Positions 1-8,981 are shown, counted from the first letter of the stretch. The stretch: DNA of 64,000 nt from Neomoorella carbonis (GCF_045278715.1 NZ_CP136420.1:2294001-2358000); one strand, 5' to 3'. Notes: generated by a model not told the origin, from the sequence alone. Numbers and translations are program-made.

Positions 1-627
1 GTCCATGGAAAGTTCGGCTATGGCTTCGCCGGTGAATTCCATGGCCATATAGCGGGCGCCGTCGACGCCGATTTGTCCTATGGTGTAGAGGATGAGGTCT
101 TTGCCGCCGACCCAGGGCTTAAGCTTCCCGTGGTAGCGGAAGAGGATGGTCTCGGGTACTTTAAACCACAGCTCGCCGGTGGCCATGGCGGCGGCGAGGT
201 CCGTGGAGCCGACGCCGGTGGCGAAGGCCCCTAGTGCCCCGTAGGTGCAGGTGTGGGAGTCGGCCCCTATGACCAGGTCCCCGGGGCCGACCAGGCCCGC
301 CTCGGGCAGCAGGCAGTGCTCGATGCCCATGCGGCCGATTTCGAAGTAGTGGATGAGCCCCTGCTCCCGGGCGAAATCGCGCAAGATTTTCGCCTGCTCG
401 GCGGACTTGATGTCCTTGGCCGGGGTGAAGTGGTCGGGCACCAGGACAACCCTTTCCGGGTCGAAGACCTTTTTTATCCCCAGCTGCTTGAATTCTTTTA
501 TGGCCAGGGGGGCGGTGATGTCGTTCCCCAGGGCCAGGTCTATCCTGGCGTTGATGAGCTGGCCCGGCTCCACCTTCTCTAAGCCGGCGTGGGCGGCCAG
601 GATCTTCTCGGTGATGGTCATGCCCAT
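1..627 (-). CDS. dmdA: 2,3-dimethylmaleate hydratase large subunit, partial (aconitase/LeuC family)
   Basis: This is the N-terminal 209 codons of an aconitase/isopropylmalate-isomerase large subunit; the rest lies beyond the left edge. It opens MTITEKILAAHAG and carries the family signature around GADSHTCTYGALGAFATG, which holds the first cluster-binding cysteine. LeuC itself is possible on sequence alone. The position directly behind 2,3-dimethylmalate lyase, 2-methyleneglutarate mutase and methylitaconate isomerase makes dimethylmaleate hydratase of the nicotinate pathway far more likely: it hydrates dimethylmaleate to 2,3-dimethylmalate. The small subunit is expected further left. The ATG at 627 is preferred because GAGAGG precedes it by about 9 nt; a second ATG at 621 is possible. 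Confidence 0.85.
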   Translation of the reverse strand, partial: MGMTITEKILAAHAGLEKVEPGQLINARIDLALGNDITAPLAIKEFKQLGIKKVFDPERVVLVPDHFTPAKDIKSAEQAKILRDFAREQGLIHYFEIGRMGIEHCLLPEAGLVGPGDLVIGADSHTCTYGALGAFATGVGSTDLAAAMATGELWFKVPETILFRYHGKLKPWVGGKDLILYTIGQIGVDGARYMAMEFTGEAIAELSMD

Positions 628-650
628 TTGCTTAATCCCTCTCTATATTA

Positions 651-1529
651 TTAATGACAGCAGCCGTTGGTGGCGTATTTTTTTTCGAGTTCTTTAATTT
701 CCGGCAGGCCGATAAGCTTGTTGAACTCGCTAAAAGGCAACATTTGTTCTAAAAAATTCCTGGTAGTACCGCTGGCCTTCAAATTAGCCATAAGATCAAT
801 TAAGGCTTTGGCGGCTGTATAAACCGATGCTGTGGGGAAAATAACCAGTTTGTAGCCCAGTTCTTCCAGTTCTTTTACCGTCAGAAGCGGGGTACGACCG
901 CCTTCTACCATATTGGCCAGGACCGGTACTTTAAAAGAAGAGCAGATCTGTTTCATTTCATCCACAGTTTCCGGCGATTCGATGAAGAGTACGTCGGCAC
1001 CGGCGGCTTCGTAGGCCTTGCCCCGGGCGATGGCCTCTTCCAGTCCCCTGCTGGTCCGGGCGTCCGTCCGGGCGATAATTACCAGGTCGGGGTCGCGCCT
1101 GGCTGCCACTGCGGCTTTGATTTTACTCACCATTTCTTCCACAGGTACCACCTGGCGATCGAGCATATGGCCGCATTTCTTTGGTGAAACCTGGTCCTCC
1201 AGTTGGATGGCCGCCGCTCCGGCCTTCTCATATTCCCGGACCGTACGCATGGTGTTAATGGCGTTGCCAAAGCCGGTATCGGCATCGGCAATAACCGGTA
1301 TGTCGACGGCTGCCGCAGTATTATGGAGCCTGGTTACCATTTCCGTCATGGTAAGCAGCCCCACATCGGGCTGGCCCAGGTGGCTGGCTGCCTGGCCGTA
1401 GCCGGTGAAGTAGACGGCTTCAAAGCCTGCCTGTTGAATAATTTTAGCCGCCAGTACATCATGGGCACCCGGTGCTACTAGAATCTGTTTCCTGTTTAAT
1501 AGCTGCCGTAGCTTGGTTGTAGGTCGCAT
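651..1529 (-). CDS. dml: 2,3-dimethylmalate lyase (isocitrate lyase/PEP mutase family)
   Basis: A 292-residue TIM-barrel lyase of the isocitrate lyase/PEP mutase superfamily. It splits 2,3-dimethylmalate into propionate and pyruvate, the last step of nicotinate fermentation. The catalytic loop KKCGH is at residues 117-121 (Cys119), the metal-binding acidic motif ADADTGFGN is near 81-89, and LEDQ precedes the loop. 2-Methylisocitrate lyase (PrpB) and oxaloacetate decarboxylase are close relatives, so the substrate rests on the neighbours. A longer reading frame runs upstream into the MutL-like gene, but the ATG at 1529 has a good GGGAGAGGAAGC ribosome site and starts the conserved region. It lies 16 bp after the MutL-like gene and 23 bp before dmdA. 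Confidence 0.88.
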   Translation of the reverse strand: MRPTTKLRQLLNRKQILVAPGAHDVLAAKIIQQAGFEAVYFTGYGQAASHLGQPDVGLLTMTEMVTRLHNTAAAVDIPVIADADTGFGNAINTMRTVREYEKAGAAAIQLEDQVSPKKCGHMLDRQVVPVEEMVSKIKAAVAARRDPDLVIIARTDARTSRGLEEAIARGKAYEAAGADVLFIESPETVDEMKQICSSFKVPVLANMVEGGRTPLLTVKELEELGYKLVIFPTASVYTAAKALIDLMANLKASGTTRNFLEQMLPFSEFNKLIGLPEIKELEKKYATNGCCH

Positions 1530-1545
1530 CGTTGCTTCCTCTCCC

Positions 1546-2979
1546 TTAATGTTCTTGAGATAAACCGAAATACTGCTTGGCAAAACGGAGGGTTTCGTAG
1601 GGGTAGCGGGAGGCCAGGAGACCCAGGGAATAAAGTAAATAGTGGCGATCAATGATAATCTCCGGTTCTTCAGGTAAAAGGGATATACCTCTGTTGGCCA
1701 GGGCCCCCCACACAATCGCCCTGGCTTCTTCCTCCGGCAGGGCCGTAAAAATCCCCCCCACCGCAATGATATATTTAACTGGCCGCAGGTCCCGGCCCAT
1801 GGGCGTACCGGGAGCGATGCCCATCACCGGGTTATACTCCTGGCTTAAGTGCCCGGCATGGCGTTTCAAGGCTGTTTCTACGGCTGCTATGGCCAGGCCC
1901 CGGTCAAAACAACGCTCTTTTTCGTTCCCGGCCAGGGTCTCCGTCTGGCCTTCCACCCGGTTGCAATAGGCCAGAAGTTCCTGCTCCATCTCTTCGGTAA
2001 CCGGAAGTTTGGCCCGGAGTAAAACCTGGCGCGGTCCTACTGTTTCTACAATACCCCGACAGCTGACCCGCAGGCCCAGGTTTCCTTCCACCGTCCGGTA
2101 GGCCACCTGTTTTTCATTGGTCAGGATGAGCCCCCTTTCTTCCAGGGGAAGGCCTTCTAACTGGGGGATAACAGAATGGACATCCGTAGTCGCCCCGCCC
2201 AGGTCAATAACTACCAGGCTCCCCAGTCCTTTTTCTTCATAATAGCCGCGGGCCAGCAGTTCGGCCCCCATGAGGACGGCCCCGGGTGTAGGAATCACTT
2301 TGCCCCCGGGAACCAGGCCCTCCAGGTAACGCAGTCCCGGCGCTCGGGTAATCTGGCGGATAAACTCCCCGTGAATGGCCTCCCTGGCCGGCTGGACCCG
2401 CAATTCGTGGATGGTGGGCATGACGTTGGCCACCCGCCGGTGCCTGACCCCGGCGGCTGCCAGAATCTCGGCCGCCCGGGCCTGGGCCTGGCTATTACCG
2501 GCAATAATAACCACTGCCGGGAGCTTTAAATCCGCCAGGAGGCGGGCATTCTGCCATAAGGCCTCAGTATCGCCGCCGTCGGTGCCCCCGGTAAGGAGAA
2601 CAATGTCCGGCTTGATCTCCAGCAGGACCTCCCGGCGATAGGCCGGGGTATCCTCTTCGGAAAGGACCTCCAGGACCCTGGCCCCGGCGTTCATGGCCAC
2701 CTCCAGGGCAGCCTTGGCCGTCACCCGCGGCATATAGCCGATGGCCACCATCCGTAAGCCCCCGGCGGCACTGCTGGAAGCCAAAACCTGTTGGCCCGCC
2801 AGGTCTTGCAACCTGGGGCCTCCCGGTAAACCTTCCAGGGCCTTCTCCAGCCCCACGCGGATATCCTGGACCGTCGTCGGCGCCTGGGCGCGGGCCAGCC
2901 ATTGTAAACGGCCGGCTTCCAGCCGGTAAGCATTAACCTTGGTAAAAGTGCTGCCGACATCAAAGGCTTTTATTTCCAT
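1546..2979 (-). CDS. MutL/GlmL-like ASKHA ATPase, putative B12-mutase chaperone or reactivase
   Basis: A 477-residue protein of the GlmL/MutL family, which in clostridia sits between the two glutamate mutase genes. The N-terminus MEIKAFDVGSTFTKVNAYRL is the ATP-binding phosphate-1 motif of the actin/hexokinase/Hsp70 fold. A second nucleotide motif, VVIDLGGATTDVHS, lies near residue 255, and AVGGIF appears near the C-terminus. Here it stands two genes downstream of 2-methyleneglutarate mutase, the only adenosylcobalamin mutase in the window, so it probably services that enzyme, for example by cofactor exchange. This is inference: the biochemical role of the family is not settled. It begins 13 bp after the isomerase gene in the same operon. 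Confidence 0.82.
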   Translation of the reverse strand: MEIKAFDVGSTFTKVNAYRLEAGRLQWLARAQAPTTVQDIRVGLEKALEGLPGGPRLQDLAGQQVLASSSAAGGLRMVAIGYMPRVTAKAALEVAMNAGARVLEVLSEEDTPAYRREVLLEIKPDIVLLTGGTDGGDTEALWQNARLLADLKLPAVVIIAGNSQAQARAAEILAAAGVRHRRVANVMPTIHELRVQPAREAIHGEFIRQITRAPGLRYLEGLVPGGKVIPTPGAVLMGAELLARGYYEEKGLGSLVVIDLGGATTDVHSVIPQLEGLPLEERGLILTNEKQVAYRTVEGNLGLRVSCRGIVETVGPRQVLLRAKLPVTEEMEQELLAYCNRVEGQTETLAGNEKERCFDRGLAIAAVETALKRHAGHLSQEYNPVMGIAPGTPMGRDLRPVKYIIAVGGIFTALPEEEARAIVWGALANRGISLLPEEPEIIIDRHYLLYSLGLLASRYPYETLRFAKQYFGLSQEH

Positions 2980-2992
2980 AACTTCTTATCCC

Positions 2993-4147
2993 TCAGGCCT
3001 GGATTTTTTCCGGGACGACATAAACATAACCATCCATCAGCCGTCGCGCCGTGCGGCCGACGGCCGCCCGCGTAAGGGTTACCTCATTTCCCTGGACGGC
3101 GGCTGCCACTTCAATGGTAATAACACCCGCCGGATGGCCGATGCGTATCTCGCCCTCATGGCGGCGGGAAACTTCATTGACGATGGTCCCGGGAATGGCG
3201 GCGGCGGCCCCAGTACAGGTGGTGCCGGTGCCGGCATAGGTTTTATGCATTACCTGCATGAACATCAGCCGGGAAACAAAGTCAACGTCTTCGGCCCGGA
3301 TCAATTTCTGGTCGGTAAAACTGCGGTAATCCCTGGGCGGGGCGACGAAGGCCAGCATGGGGAAGGCCGGGATGCGCCGGCTGGCGTCTTCCGGAGTTGC
3401 GGCCAGGCCCATGGCGCAAGCCCCCGCAGCGCGGATTTTCTCCAGCAACGCCAGGAGGTCGGGCCGGCTGTCAACCTCGGCCGGGGATTCCGTCCCCGTA
3501 AGTCCTAGATCACTTGCCCGGACAAAGACCATGGGATTGGCCGCATCTACCAGGGAGACCTCTAGACGGCCGTAACCGGGGACATCCAGGACATCGACCG
3601 GCCGCCCCGTCGGTAAAAGCCTGCCGGTGGCCGCCCCGGCCGTCCCGGCAAAGTCAAGCATGATTTTCGCACCCGTTCCGGGAACCCCGTCGATTTGATA
3701 ATCCCCCGTTACCCTGGCTTTACCGTTTTGGACCGGCACCTCGGCGACGATAATCTTACCGGTGTTGGTATTGTGAATACGGACGTAAGTTACCGGTTCC
3801 TGAGCGCGAACCAGGCCCTCGTCAATGGCAAAAGGACCTACAGCCGCCGAGATATTGCCGCAGTTGCCGGAGTAGTCGATCAACGGCTCCTTGATGCTTA
3901 CCTGGCCGAAGGTATAATCAACATCGGCGTCAGGCCTGGAGGAAGGGCCAATGATGGCCAGTTTGCTGGTCAGGGGATCGGCCCCGCCCAGGCCGTCAAT
4001 CTGGCGCACATCAGGGCTGCCGAAAATAGCCAGGATCATCCGGTCCCTTAAAACCCGATCGCGGGGCAAATCATTTTCATGTAAAAATATGCCCTTGCTG
4101 GTCCCCCCGCGTAAGATGGCACAGCGCACGCGCAGCATCTCACTCAT
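2993..4147 (-). CDS. mii: 3-methylitaconate delta-isomerase (PrpF family)
   Basis: A 384-residue PrpF/Mii-family isomerase that moves the double bond of (R)-3-methylitaconate to give 2,3-dimethylmaleate. Lys62 (in LTSKLAI) and Cys96 (in SGNCGNIS) fall at the positions I recall as catalytically important in the E. barkeri enzyme, and the length is almost the same. The N-terminus CAILRGGTSKGIF is the family start. The gene overlaps the end of the mutase gene by 8 nt, so the two are translationally linked. PrpF (2-methylaconitate isomerase) is the main alternative, but the methyleneglutarate mutase next door favours Mii. Confidence 0.9.
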   Translation of the reverse strand: MSEMLRVRCAILRGGTSKGIFLHENDLPRDRVLRDRMILAIFGSPDVRQIDGLGGADPLTSKLAIIGPSSRPDADVDYTFGQVSIKEPLIDYSGNCGNISAAVGPFAIDEGLVRAQEPVTYVRIHNTNTGKIIVAEVPVQNGKARVTGDYQIDGVPGTGAKIMLDFAGTAGAATGRLLPTGRPVDVLDVPGYGRLEVSLVDAANPMVFVRASDLGLTGTESPAEVDSRPDLLALLEKIRAAGACAMGLAATPEDASRRIPAFPMLAFVAPPRDYRSFTDQKLIRAEDVDFVSRLMFMQVMHKTYAGTGTTCTGAAAAIPGTIVNEVSRRHEGEIRIGHPAGVITIEVAAAVQGNEVTLTRAAVGRTARRLMDGYVYVVPEKIQA

Positions 4148-5993
4148 TATCCATGACCTCCTTCAAATGGGCCCGGACCCAGGTTACCGGTTCCTGGGGA
4201 TCGGTCCCCGGTCCGAAAAAGGCGTCCACCCCGATAAAAGCCGGTCCCTCAGCTTTGATCTTTGCTTCCAGTTCGGCGTGATCTTCCTCTTTTTCGGCGA
4301 TCCGCCCGCCGGCTATTACCAGGACTTTATCCCTCAATCCCAGTTCCTTCAAGCGCTTATCCAGGCGGGGGAACAGGGTGATACCCAGGCCCAGGAGGTT
4401 GCTCACGCCGACTACCTGCGCCTTGCTCTCGGCAACTACTTCCGCCACCGTCTCCGGTAAATTCATGCCCCGCATGTAGATCACTTCAAAGCCGGCCTGC
4501 TGGAAAGCCTCCCGGACCAGGTTAATACCTATAACGTGGGCATCGGCCCCCACTGTGGCCAGGACAACTTTAGCTTTTTCCGTAACCGGCGGTTCCGGGG
4601 TAATAGAAACTTCCTCCCTGGTAAAATCAAGATATTTAGGATCGATCATGGCCGGCCCGTAGCCGGGCACGTAACGGCGAATGCCGTCCCGGTCGCGGTG
4701 GGTTTTGACGGCCCGTTTCAAATCCCAGCCCCCGGCCCGGGGAGCGTCCAGTATTCCCTGTTTGCCGGCTGCTACAATCTTTTCGATTAGCTCATCCGGT
4801 TCATAGCGGCGCCAGAAGGCGGCCGTTATATCCTCAGGTGCGGGCAGGGATTTTAAGCCCAGGGTAGCCGCCAGGATGGCCATGGCCTCAGTTAAAATGA
4901 TTTCTTCCCGCCGGTCGATGGCCGGGTCGTTAATGGTGATGGAAGCCATGTTTTCAAAGATGTTCTGGGTGGCCCAGATGGCATGGCCCATGGATTTTCC
5001 TGTAGGAATGCCGACCGATTCCGCCGCCTTGGGCCGGTAGAAATTGGCCCCGCCAAGCCTGGCCGCGATGGCCATCCGGGCGAAGTGCCCCTGCTCGGCG
5101 ATTAAATCCGGGGGCGGGTTCTGGAAAGTCTCCGGCACGACGATAAGGGCTTCGCTCCACATAACCCGCCGGAAGGCGCGGATAGCAGCCAGGTCGGCCA
5201 AGAGGTTGATGCCGGCGACGTTCATTTGCAGGGCGCTCAGTTCCGGCGGTAAACCGGCCAGGACGGCCAGGCCTTCCGCCAGGAGGCAGCCCGCCAGGCC
5301 GGCACCGTCGGTGCCGCCGATATTGTTCAGGTGCTTGTGGGACTCTATCTGAACATAGATATTGTTTTCAGCGCAAATTTCCAGGGCCTTAAAGCCATTT
5401 TTTACTTTGGTTTTATAATCGTGGATGCCCCTGCCGCCAAAGTGGACGTGGATGACCGGCCCTATATCCGTCCCGTCAAAACCGGCAATAAAGGCATTCA
5501 AAATGGATAGGTGCGGCGTATCGCCGGTTGCGTTAATGCGTATGGGGTGAACGGCGCCCCCGCCCATCTGAACAAATTCCCGCTCCCCTTTCGGAGTAAT
5601 GCCGCCTTTTCCCCGCGACTGCTCGATCAACTCCGCCCCGTCCAGGGGATCGATATGGCGGGTAGCCTCGGAATGGACAAAGTGGAAGAGCTTGATGCCC
5701 AGTTGATCGGCAATGGCATACATGTCCCGGGACTGCTCCATGGTCTCGGCCGCGGTATTGCGTCCCAGGATGGGATTCTGGACCGGTATCCCGGTCCGGG
5801 CGGCCTGGCGCGCCAGTTCGGTCAGGCGGTGCCCGCCCCGGACCACGCCGGCCACCTCTCGTGGATAAGGCGCCGGTAGACCCTTAACGGAACCGTCAGG
5901 ACCTACGTCAGGCATGGTAACGTCAAAAATCCTGGCATAGGCCCGCACTCTATCAATATCTTCGCAAATAATCTTCTGGGTTCTTTCTTGCAT
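4140..5993 (-). CDS. mgm: 2-methyleneglutarate mutase, adenosylcobalamin-dependent
   Basis: A 617-residue carbon-skeleton mutase converting 2-methyleneglutarate to (R)-3-methylitaconate. The first ~460 residues form the TIM-barrel substrate domain, with long matches to the glutamate mutase E type fold (HFGGRGIHDYKTKV around 184-197, IGGTDGAG around 225-232). The C-terminal ~140 residues are a B12-binding domain with the base-off motif D484-A-H486-V-I-G489 and a later VIAGGRIAEKEED stretch. Both halves are fused in one chain, as in the E. barkeri enzyme. It is preceded by an AAGG-type ribosome site and lies 25 bp after the dehydratase gene. Confidence 0.93.
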   Translation of the reverse strand: MQERTQKIICEDIDRVRAYARIFDVTMPDVGPDGSVKGLPAPYPREVAGVVRGGHRLTELARQAARTGIPVQNPILGRNTAAETMEQSRDMYAIADQLGIKLFHFVHSEATRHIDPLDGAELIEQSRGKGGITPKGEREFVQMGGGAVHPIRINATGDTPHLSILNAFIAGFDGTDIGPVIHVHFGGRGIHDYKTKVKNGFKALEICAENNIYVQIESHKHLNNIGGTDGAGLAGCLLAEGLAVLAGLPPELSALQMNVAGINLLADLAAIRAFRRVMWSEALIVVPETFQNPPPDLIAEQGHFARMAIAARLGGANFYRPKAAESVGIPTGKSMGHAIWATQNIFENMASITINDPAIDRREEIILTEAMAILAATLGLKSLPAPEDITAAFWRRYEPDELIEKIVAAGKQGILDAPRAGGWDLKRAVKTHRDRDGIRRYVPGYGPAMIDPKYLDFTREEVSITPEPPVTEKAKVVLATVGADAHVIGINLVREAFQQAGFEVIYMRGMNLPETVAEVVAESKAQVVGVSNLLGLGITLFPRLDKRLKELGLRDKVLVIAGGRIAEKEEDHAELEAKIKAEGPAFIGVDAFFGPGTDPQEPVTWVRAHLKEVMDNE

Positions 5994-6018
5994 AGCCTTC
6001 GCTCCCGTTTGTAATTAC

Positions 6019-7452
6019 TTAAGGAACAATATCAATACCCAATTTTCTAGCAGCCGCCAGGGCCGCTTCCCGGGAAGGGACGGCGTCAATCAAGGCCAGG
6101 CGGCCGCCCCCGCGGTTACGGGCATCAACCATGACCCGGCCCGCGCTGGTCTCTAGCGTCACCCGCTGGAGCTGCGGTTCCCGGGCTTCTTTAATCTCTA
6201 CTTCAATACCTAACCGGGGGAGTTCTTCCATTACGCGACGGTAGCTCTGGCTGTCGGCCGTGCTGGAACCGTAGATAGCTCCCATTAGAATGCCGGGCAC
6301 GTTGATTGCCCGCCGGGCAAAAAGCTCCGGGTAGAGTTCAATAATCACTTTTTTAATCTCGCCCTGCGCTAACGCATGGGCTATCCGGGCGGTATTGGTG
6401 GGAGAACCGACGGCCTGGCTGCTACCGCCCACTACTACCTCGCCAAAGGGTTCGGTAACGGGATTGGCCAGCTCGGCCAGCCGGCTGACTTCCTCCCGGG
6501 CCCGGGTGGCAATGGTTGCCTGCCTTTGTCTTTCTTCTTCTTTGACCTGCTCCTCAATATAACGGTCCACCCTGGGATCGCTTTTAAAATAGGCTTCCAT
6601 ATAACTTATAACTTCCGGTACTATATATTGCGCTGATACCTGGTGAGCCCTGGCAGCCAGGGCCAGCATTACATCAACGGGAACATTGACCGGTATCGAG
6701 GTCTTGAGGGCCAGCCCGGCGGCCAGCTGCCCCAGCATCAGCGCCCCGCCGATATGGGTGGCGCACAGACCCGGGACCATTACCCTGGGAGTGCAGGGTA
6801 CACTTATGGTTGGCGACAGGGCCAGGACTATAGCCCGCTCCACTTCCCGCGGGCCGCCCCCGGCCAGTTCCACCAGGGCCGCGGCCGTACCGCTGGCGCC
6901 GGCGCCCAGACCCTCCATGTTACATCCGGTAGTCGTCTTGCCGGCCCGGAAAAAAGTACCGACCCGGAGCATTACAGCCACAGCCGGCCATACCTCTTCC
7001 CGCGGGTATGCCTCCAACATGGCCGCCGTCAGGCCGCTGAAGACACAGGCGTCACCGGTTCCGGCGCAGGGGGCCAGGCCCACCAGGTGGTTGCCCACCT
7101 GGGCCGCCAGGGTAAGGCTAACGGCCCGGTCGAGGAAAGCATCGCCGGTAATTTGGCCCGGTTGCCGGGTTAGCTCATGGCCGACCCGGCCCAAAAGAAA
7201 GCTCTGGCTGTCCCGGTCCATCCCCAGCCGGACGGCTTCCAGGTTGTGGTCAAAGGCTTTCTCTATCCTGGCCAGCACTTCCTCCGGGGTAAGGTGCTGG
7301 CAAAAGCAGGCTTCGGCCACCACTGCTTCGCCCACCCTGGCTGTACATACCTCCGCCAGGTGAAAAAGGTCGCCAAGGGTCAAGGGTGCCGTTGGCTGTG
7401 TGCGGCTGGCTAAACAGTCTACCAGGACCTGAATTTTATCCCTGCGGATCAT
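6019..7452 (-). CDS. hmd: 2-(hydroxymethyl)glutarate dehydratase, serine-dehydratase-like [4Fe-4S] enzyme
   Basis: A 477-residue relative of the iron-sulfur L-serine dehydratases. It is predicted to remove water from 2-(hydroxymethyl)glutarate to form 2-methyleneglutarate. The alpha-type domain comes first, with cluster-ligand candidates in PCAGTGDACVFSG, TTGCNMEGLG and PCTPRVMVPGLC. A domain resembling the beta part follows (VVGGSSQAVGSPTNTARIA near 325-345, similar to the VGPSSSHTAG motif). In single-chain bacterial serine dehydratases the beta domain is N-terminal, so the order is reversed here. The start overlaps the dehydrogenase gene by 17 nt and has GGAAG 8 nt upstream. The substrate is assigned by pathway context. 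Confidence 0.85.
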   Translation of the reverse strand: MIRRDKIQVLVDCLASRTQPTAPLTLGDLFHLAEVCTARVGEAVVAEACFCQHLTPEEVLARIEKAFDHNLEAVRLGMDRDSQSFLLGRVGHELTRQPGQITGDAFLDRAVSLTLAAQVGNHLVGLAPCAGTGDACVFSGLTAAMLEAYPREEVWPAVAVMLRVGTFFRAGKTTTGCNMEGLGAGASGTAAALVELAGGGPREVERAIVLALSPTISVPCTPRVMVPGLCATHIGGALMLGQLAAGLALKTSIPVNVPVDVMLALAARAHQVSAQYIVPEVISYMEAYFKSDPRVDRYIEEQVKEEERQRQATIATRAREEVSRLAELANPVTEPFGEVVVGGSSQAVGSPTNTARIAHALAQGEIKKVIIELYPELFARRAINVPGILMGAIYGSSTADSQSYRRVMEELPRLGIEVEIKEAREPQLQRVTLETSAGRVMVDARNRGGGRLALIDAVPSREAALAAARKLGIDIVP

Positions 7453-8335
7453 AACGTACTTCCGCTCCCGTCGCTTCTTCCCAGACCTTGATGACGGCGG
7501 CTATATCCTGGCCCCCCAGGCCCCGGGCCCGGGCCAGGGCGAATACCTGGCGCGCCAGGCTGCCGAGCATTAGGGGGACATCATTTTCCCTGGCGGTCTG
7601 CAGGGCCAGGTCCAGGTCCTTGGCCTGGAGGTCGATGGCAAAACCCGGCTCGAAGCGGCCCGGCAGGATAAAATTGGGGACCTTGGCCTTGAAGGCGTAA
7701 CTCTGGCCGGAGCTGTTGCCGATAATCTCCAGCATAACTTCCGGTTTCAGGCCTGCTTTAATTCCTAGCACCAGGGCCTCGGCCACTGCGGCCATATTAA
7801 TTCCCAGCAGTAGGTTGTTGACTATTTTCACGGCGTCCCCGGCGCCGACATCGCCGACGTGGTAGATCTTCTCACCCATGCACTCCAGGATCGGCTTGAC
7901 TTTCAAAAAATCCTCCCTGGAGCCGCCTGCCATGATTGTCAGTTTACCAGCCGCGGCTCCCGTGACACCTCCCGATACCGGGGCGTCCAGGTAGGCTACC
8001 TGCTTTTGGGCGGCCAGGGCCGCCATCTTGCGGCTGTCACCGGGACCGACACTGCTCATGTCAACGACCACCAGTCCCGGCCGCGCACCGGCTAGGACAC
8101 CGTTTTCTCCCGTCATGACGCTGGCAACAATGGCGGCGTTGGGCAACATGGTGATTAAAACCTCTACCTGCCCGGCCACTGCCGCCGGTGTTGCGCCTGC
8201 TCGGGCTCCCGCTTTTACTAATTCGTCGACGGCTGCCGGGATTACGTCATTAACTACCAGTTCGTGACCCTTTTTGATCAGGTTCAGTGCCATGTGCCGG
8301 CCCATGTTACCCAGGCCGATAAAACCCACACGCAT
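7436..8335 (-). CDS. hgd: 2-(hydroxymethyl)glutarate dehydrogenase (2-formylglutarate reductase)
   Basis: A 299-residue beta-hydroxyacid dehydrogenase of the HIBADH family that reduces 2-formylglutarate to 2-(hydroxymethyl)glutarate with NADH. The Rossmann motif GFIGLGNMG is at residues 4-12. The substrate-binding motif DAPVSGGVTGA is at 118-128, and the catalytic lysine is K170 in GDAVKIVNN. Asp30 after the second strand (VVND) indicates preference for NAD over NADP. 3-Hydroxyisobutyrate and tartronate semialdehyde reductases are close relatives; assignment relies on the cluster. GGAGGAACGGCA precedes the ATG. Confidence 0.88.
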   Translation of the reverse strand: MRVGFIGLGNMGRHMALNLIKKGHELVVNDVIPAAVDELVKAGARAGATPAAVAGQVEVLITMLPNAAIVASVMTGENGVLAGARPGLVVVDMSSVGPGDSRKMAALAAQKQVAYLDAPVSGGVTGAAAGKLTIMAGGSREDFLKVKPILECMGEKIYHVGDVGAGDAVKIVNNLLLGINMAAVAEALVLGIKAGLKPEVMLEIIGNSSGQSYAFKAKVPNFILPGRFEPGFAIDLQAKDLDLALQTARENDVPLMLGSLARQVFALARARGLGGQDIAAVIKVWEEATGAEVRYDPQG

Positions 8336-8369
8336 TGCCGTTCCTCCTCACCGTTCCCCTTTAGCGAGG

Positions 8370-8391
8370 GGCGGCAGGTTTCCCTGCCGCC
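8370..8391 (-). other. Intercistronic hairpin between AA_synth gene and hgd
   Basis: A perfect 9-bp GC-rich stem (8370-8378 with 8383-8391) closed by a 4-nt loop lies in the 68-bp gap between the two genes. No T-run follows in the transcribed direction, so it is more likely an RNA stability or processing element than a terminator. Confidence 0.5.
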
Positions 8392-8402
8392 TGCTTAAAG
8401 AC

Positions 8403-8981
8403 TTACCTCAAGCCATCTTCACCCTTTATTTCTTCTTTCTTTAGACCACCGATGCGTGGCAGGGGCCGGCCCGCATCGGTGACCACAAGGGCCACCAGGA
8501 TTTCGTCAGCCCGGGGCGCATCCGTGACCCTCACTTCCATGGCGTCGTAGTGGCTGCGGACAAAGGCGGCATTTTTAAAATGCAGGGGGACGTCGATGGG
8601 CGTGCCCATGCCGCCCCGTTTCTTGGCCGAGGGGATGATGGCCTTGCCTTCAAAGACGGCCGCCCGGAAGGGTTTGCCGAGTTTGGGATGCAGAATGGCG
8701 GCCGCATGTTCCAGTTCCCCGTTCTCGCCGACAATGGCGGCTTTGCCGTAACTCTCGACTTCCTTGGGGTCAATTCCCAGGGCGGCTACTGCTCTCTGGC
8801 CCAGCAAACCGCCCAGTTCTTCGCCGATATCCATTAATTCCGTCAGGTCTTCCTGGTATCTGCCGGCAAAGGGGTTCTTAATCACGGCAACAGCCGCTGC
8901 CTTGCGAACCGGTTTGGCCAGGCTTTTCTCCCCTTCAATCAAGGTTTCTTCAACAATGGTGACCAGTTTGCGGATTTCCAT
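8403..8981 (-). CDS. AA_synth family (PF06684/DUF1185) protein in nicotinate operon
   Basis: A 192-residue protein of the so-called amino acid synthesis family (DUF1185), whose solved members show a variant of the trimeric chorismate mutase fold. Its molecular function is not established. Visible features are an N-terminal MEIRKLVTIVEETLIEG, a central KNPFAGRYQEDL motif and a Gly-rich KKRGGMGTPIDVPLH stretch. It sits between the reductase/UPF0280 pair and the formylglutarate reductase, so it may act near the ring-opening or tautomerisation steps; that is speculation. The ATG at 8981 has AGGGGG 8 nt upstream and is preferred over a TTG two codons earlier. Confidence 0.78.
   Translation of the reverse strand: MEIRKLVTIVEETLIEGEKSLAKPVRKAAAVAVIKNPFAGRYQEDLTELMDIGEELGGLLGQRAVAALGIDPKEVESYGKAAIVGENGELEHAAAILHPKLGKPFRAAVFEGKAIIPSAKKRGGMGTPIDVPLHFKNAAFVRSHYDAMEVRVTDAPRADEILVALVVTDAGRPLPRIGGLKKEEIKGEDGLR

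Noticed and set aside
1..627. 3-isopropylmalate dehydratase (leucine synthesis)
   Set aside because: Sequence alone allows it, but no leu genes are near and the operon is otherwise the nicotinate pathway, where a hydratase of this family is required.
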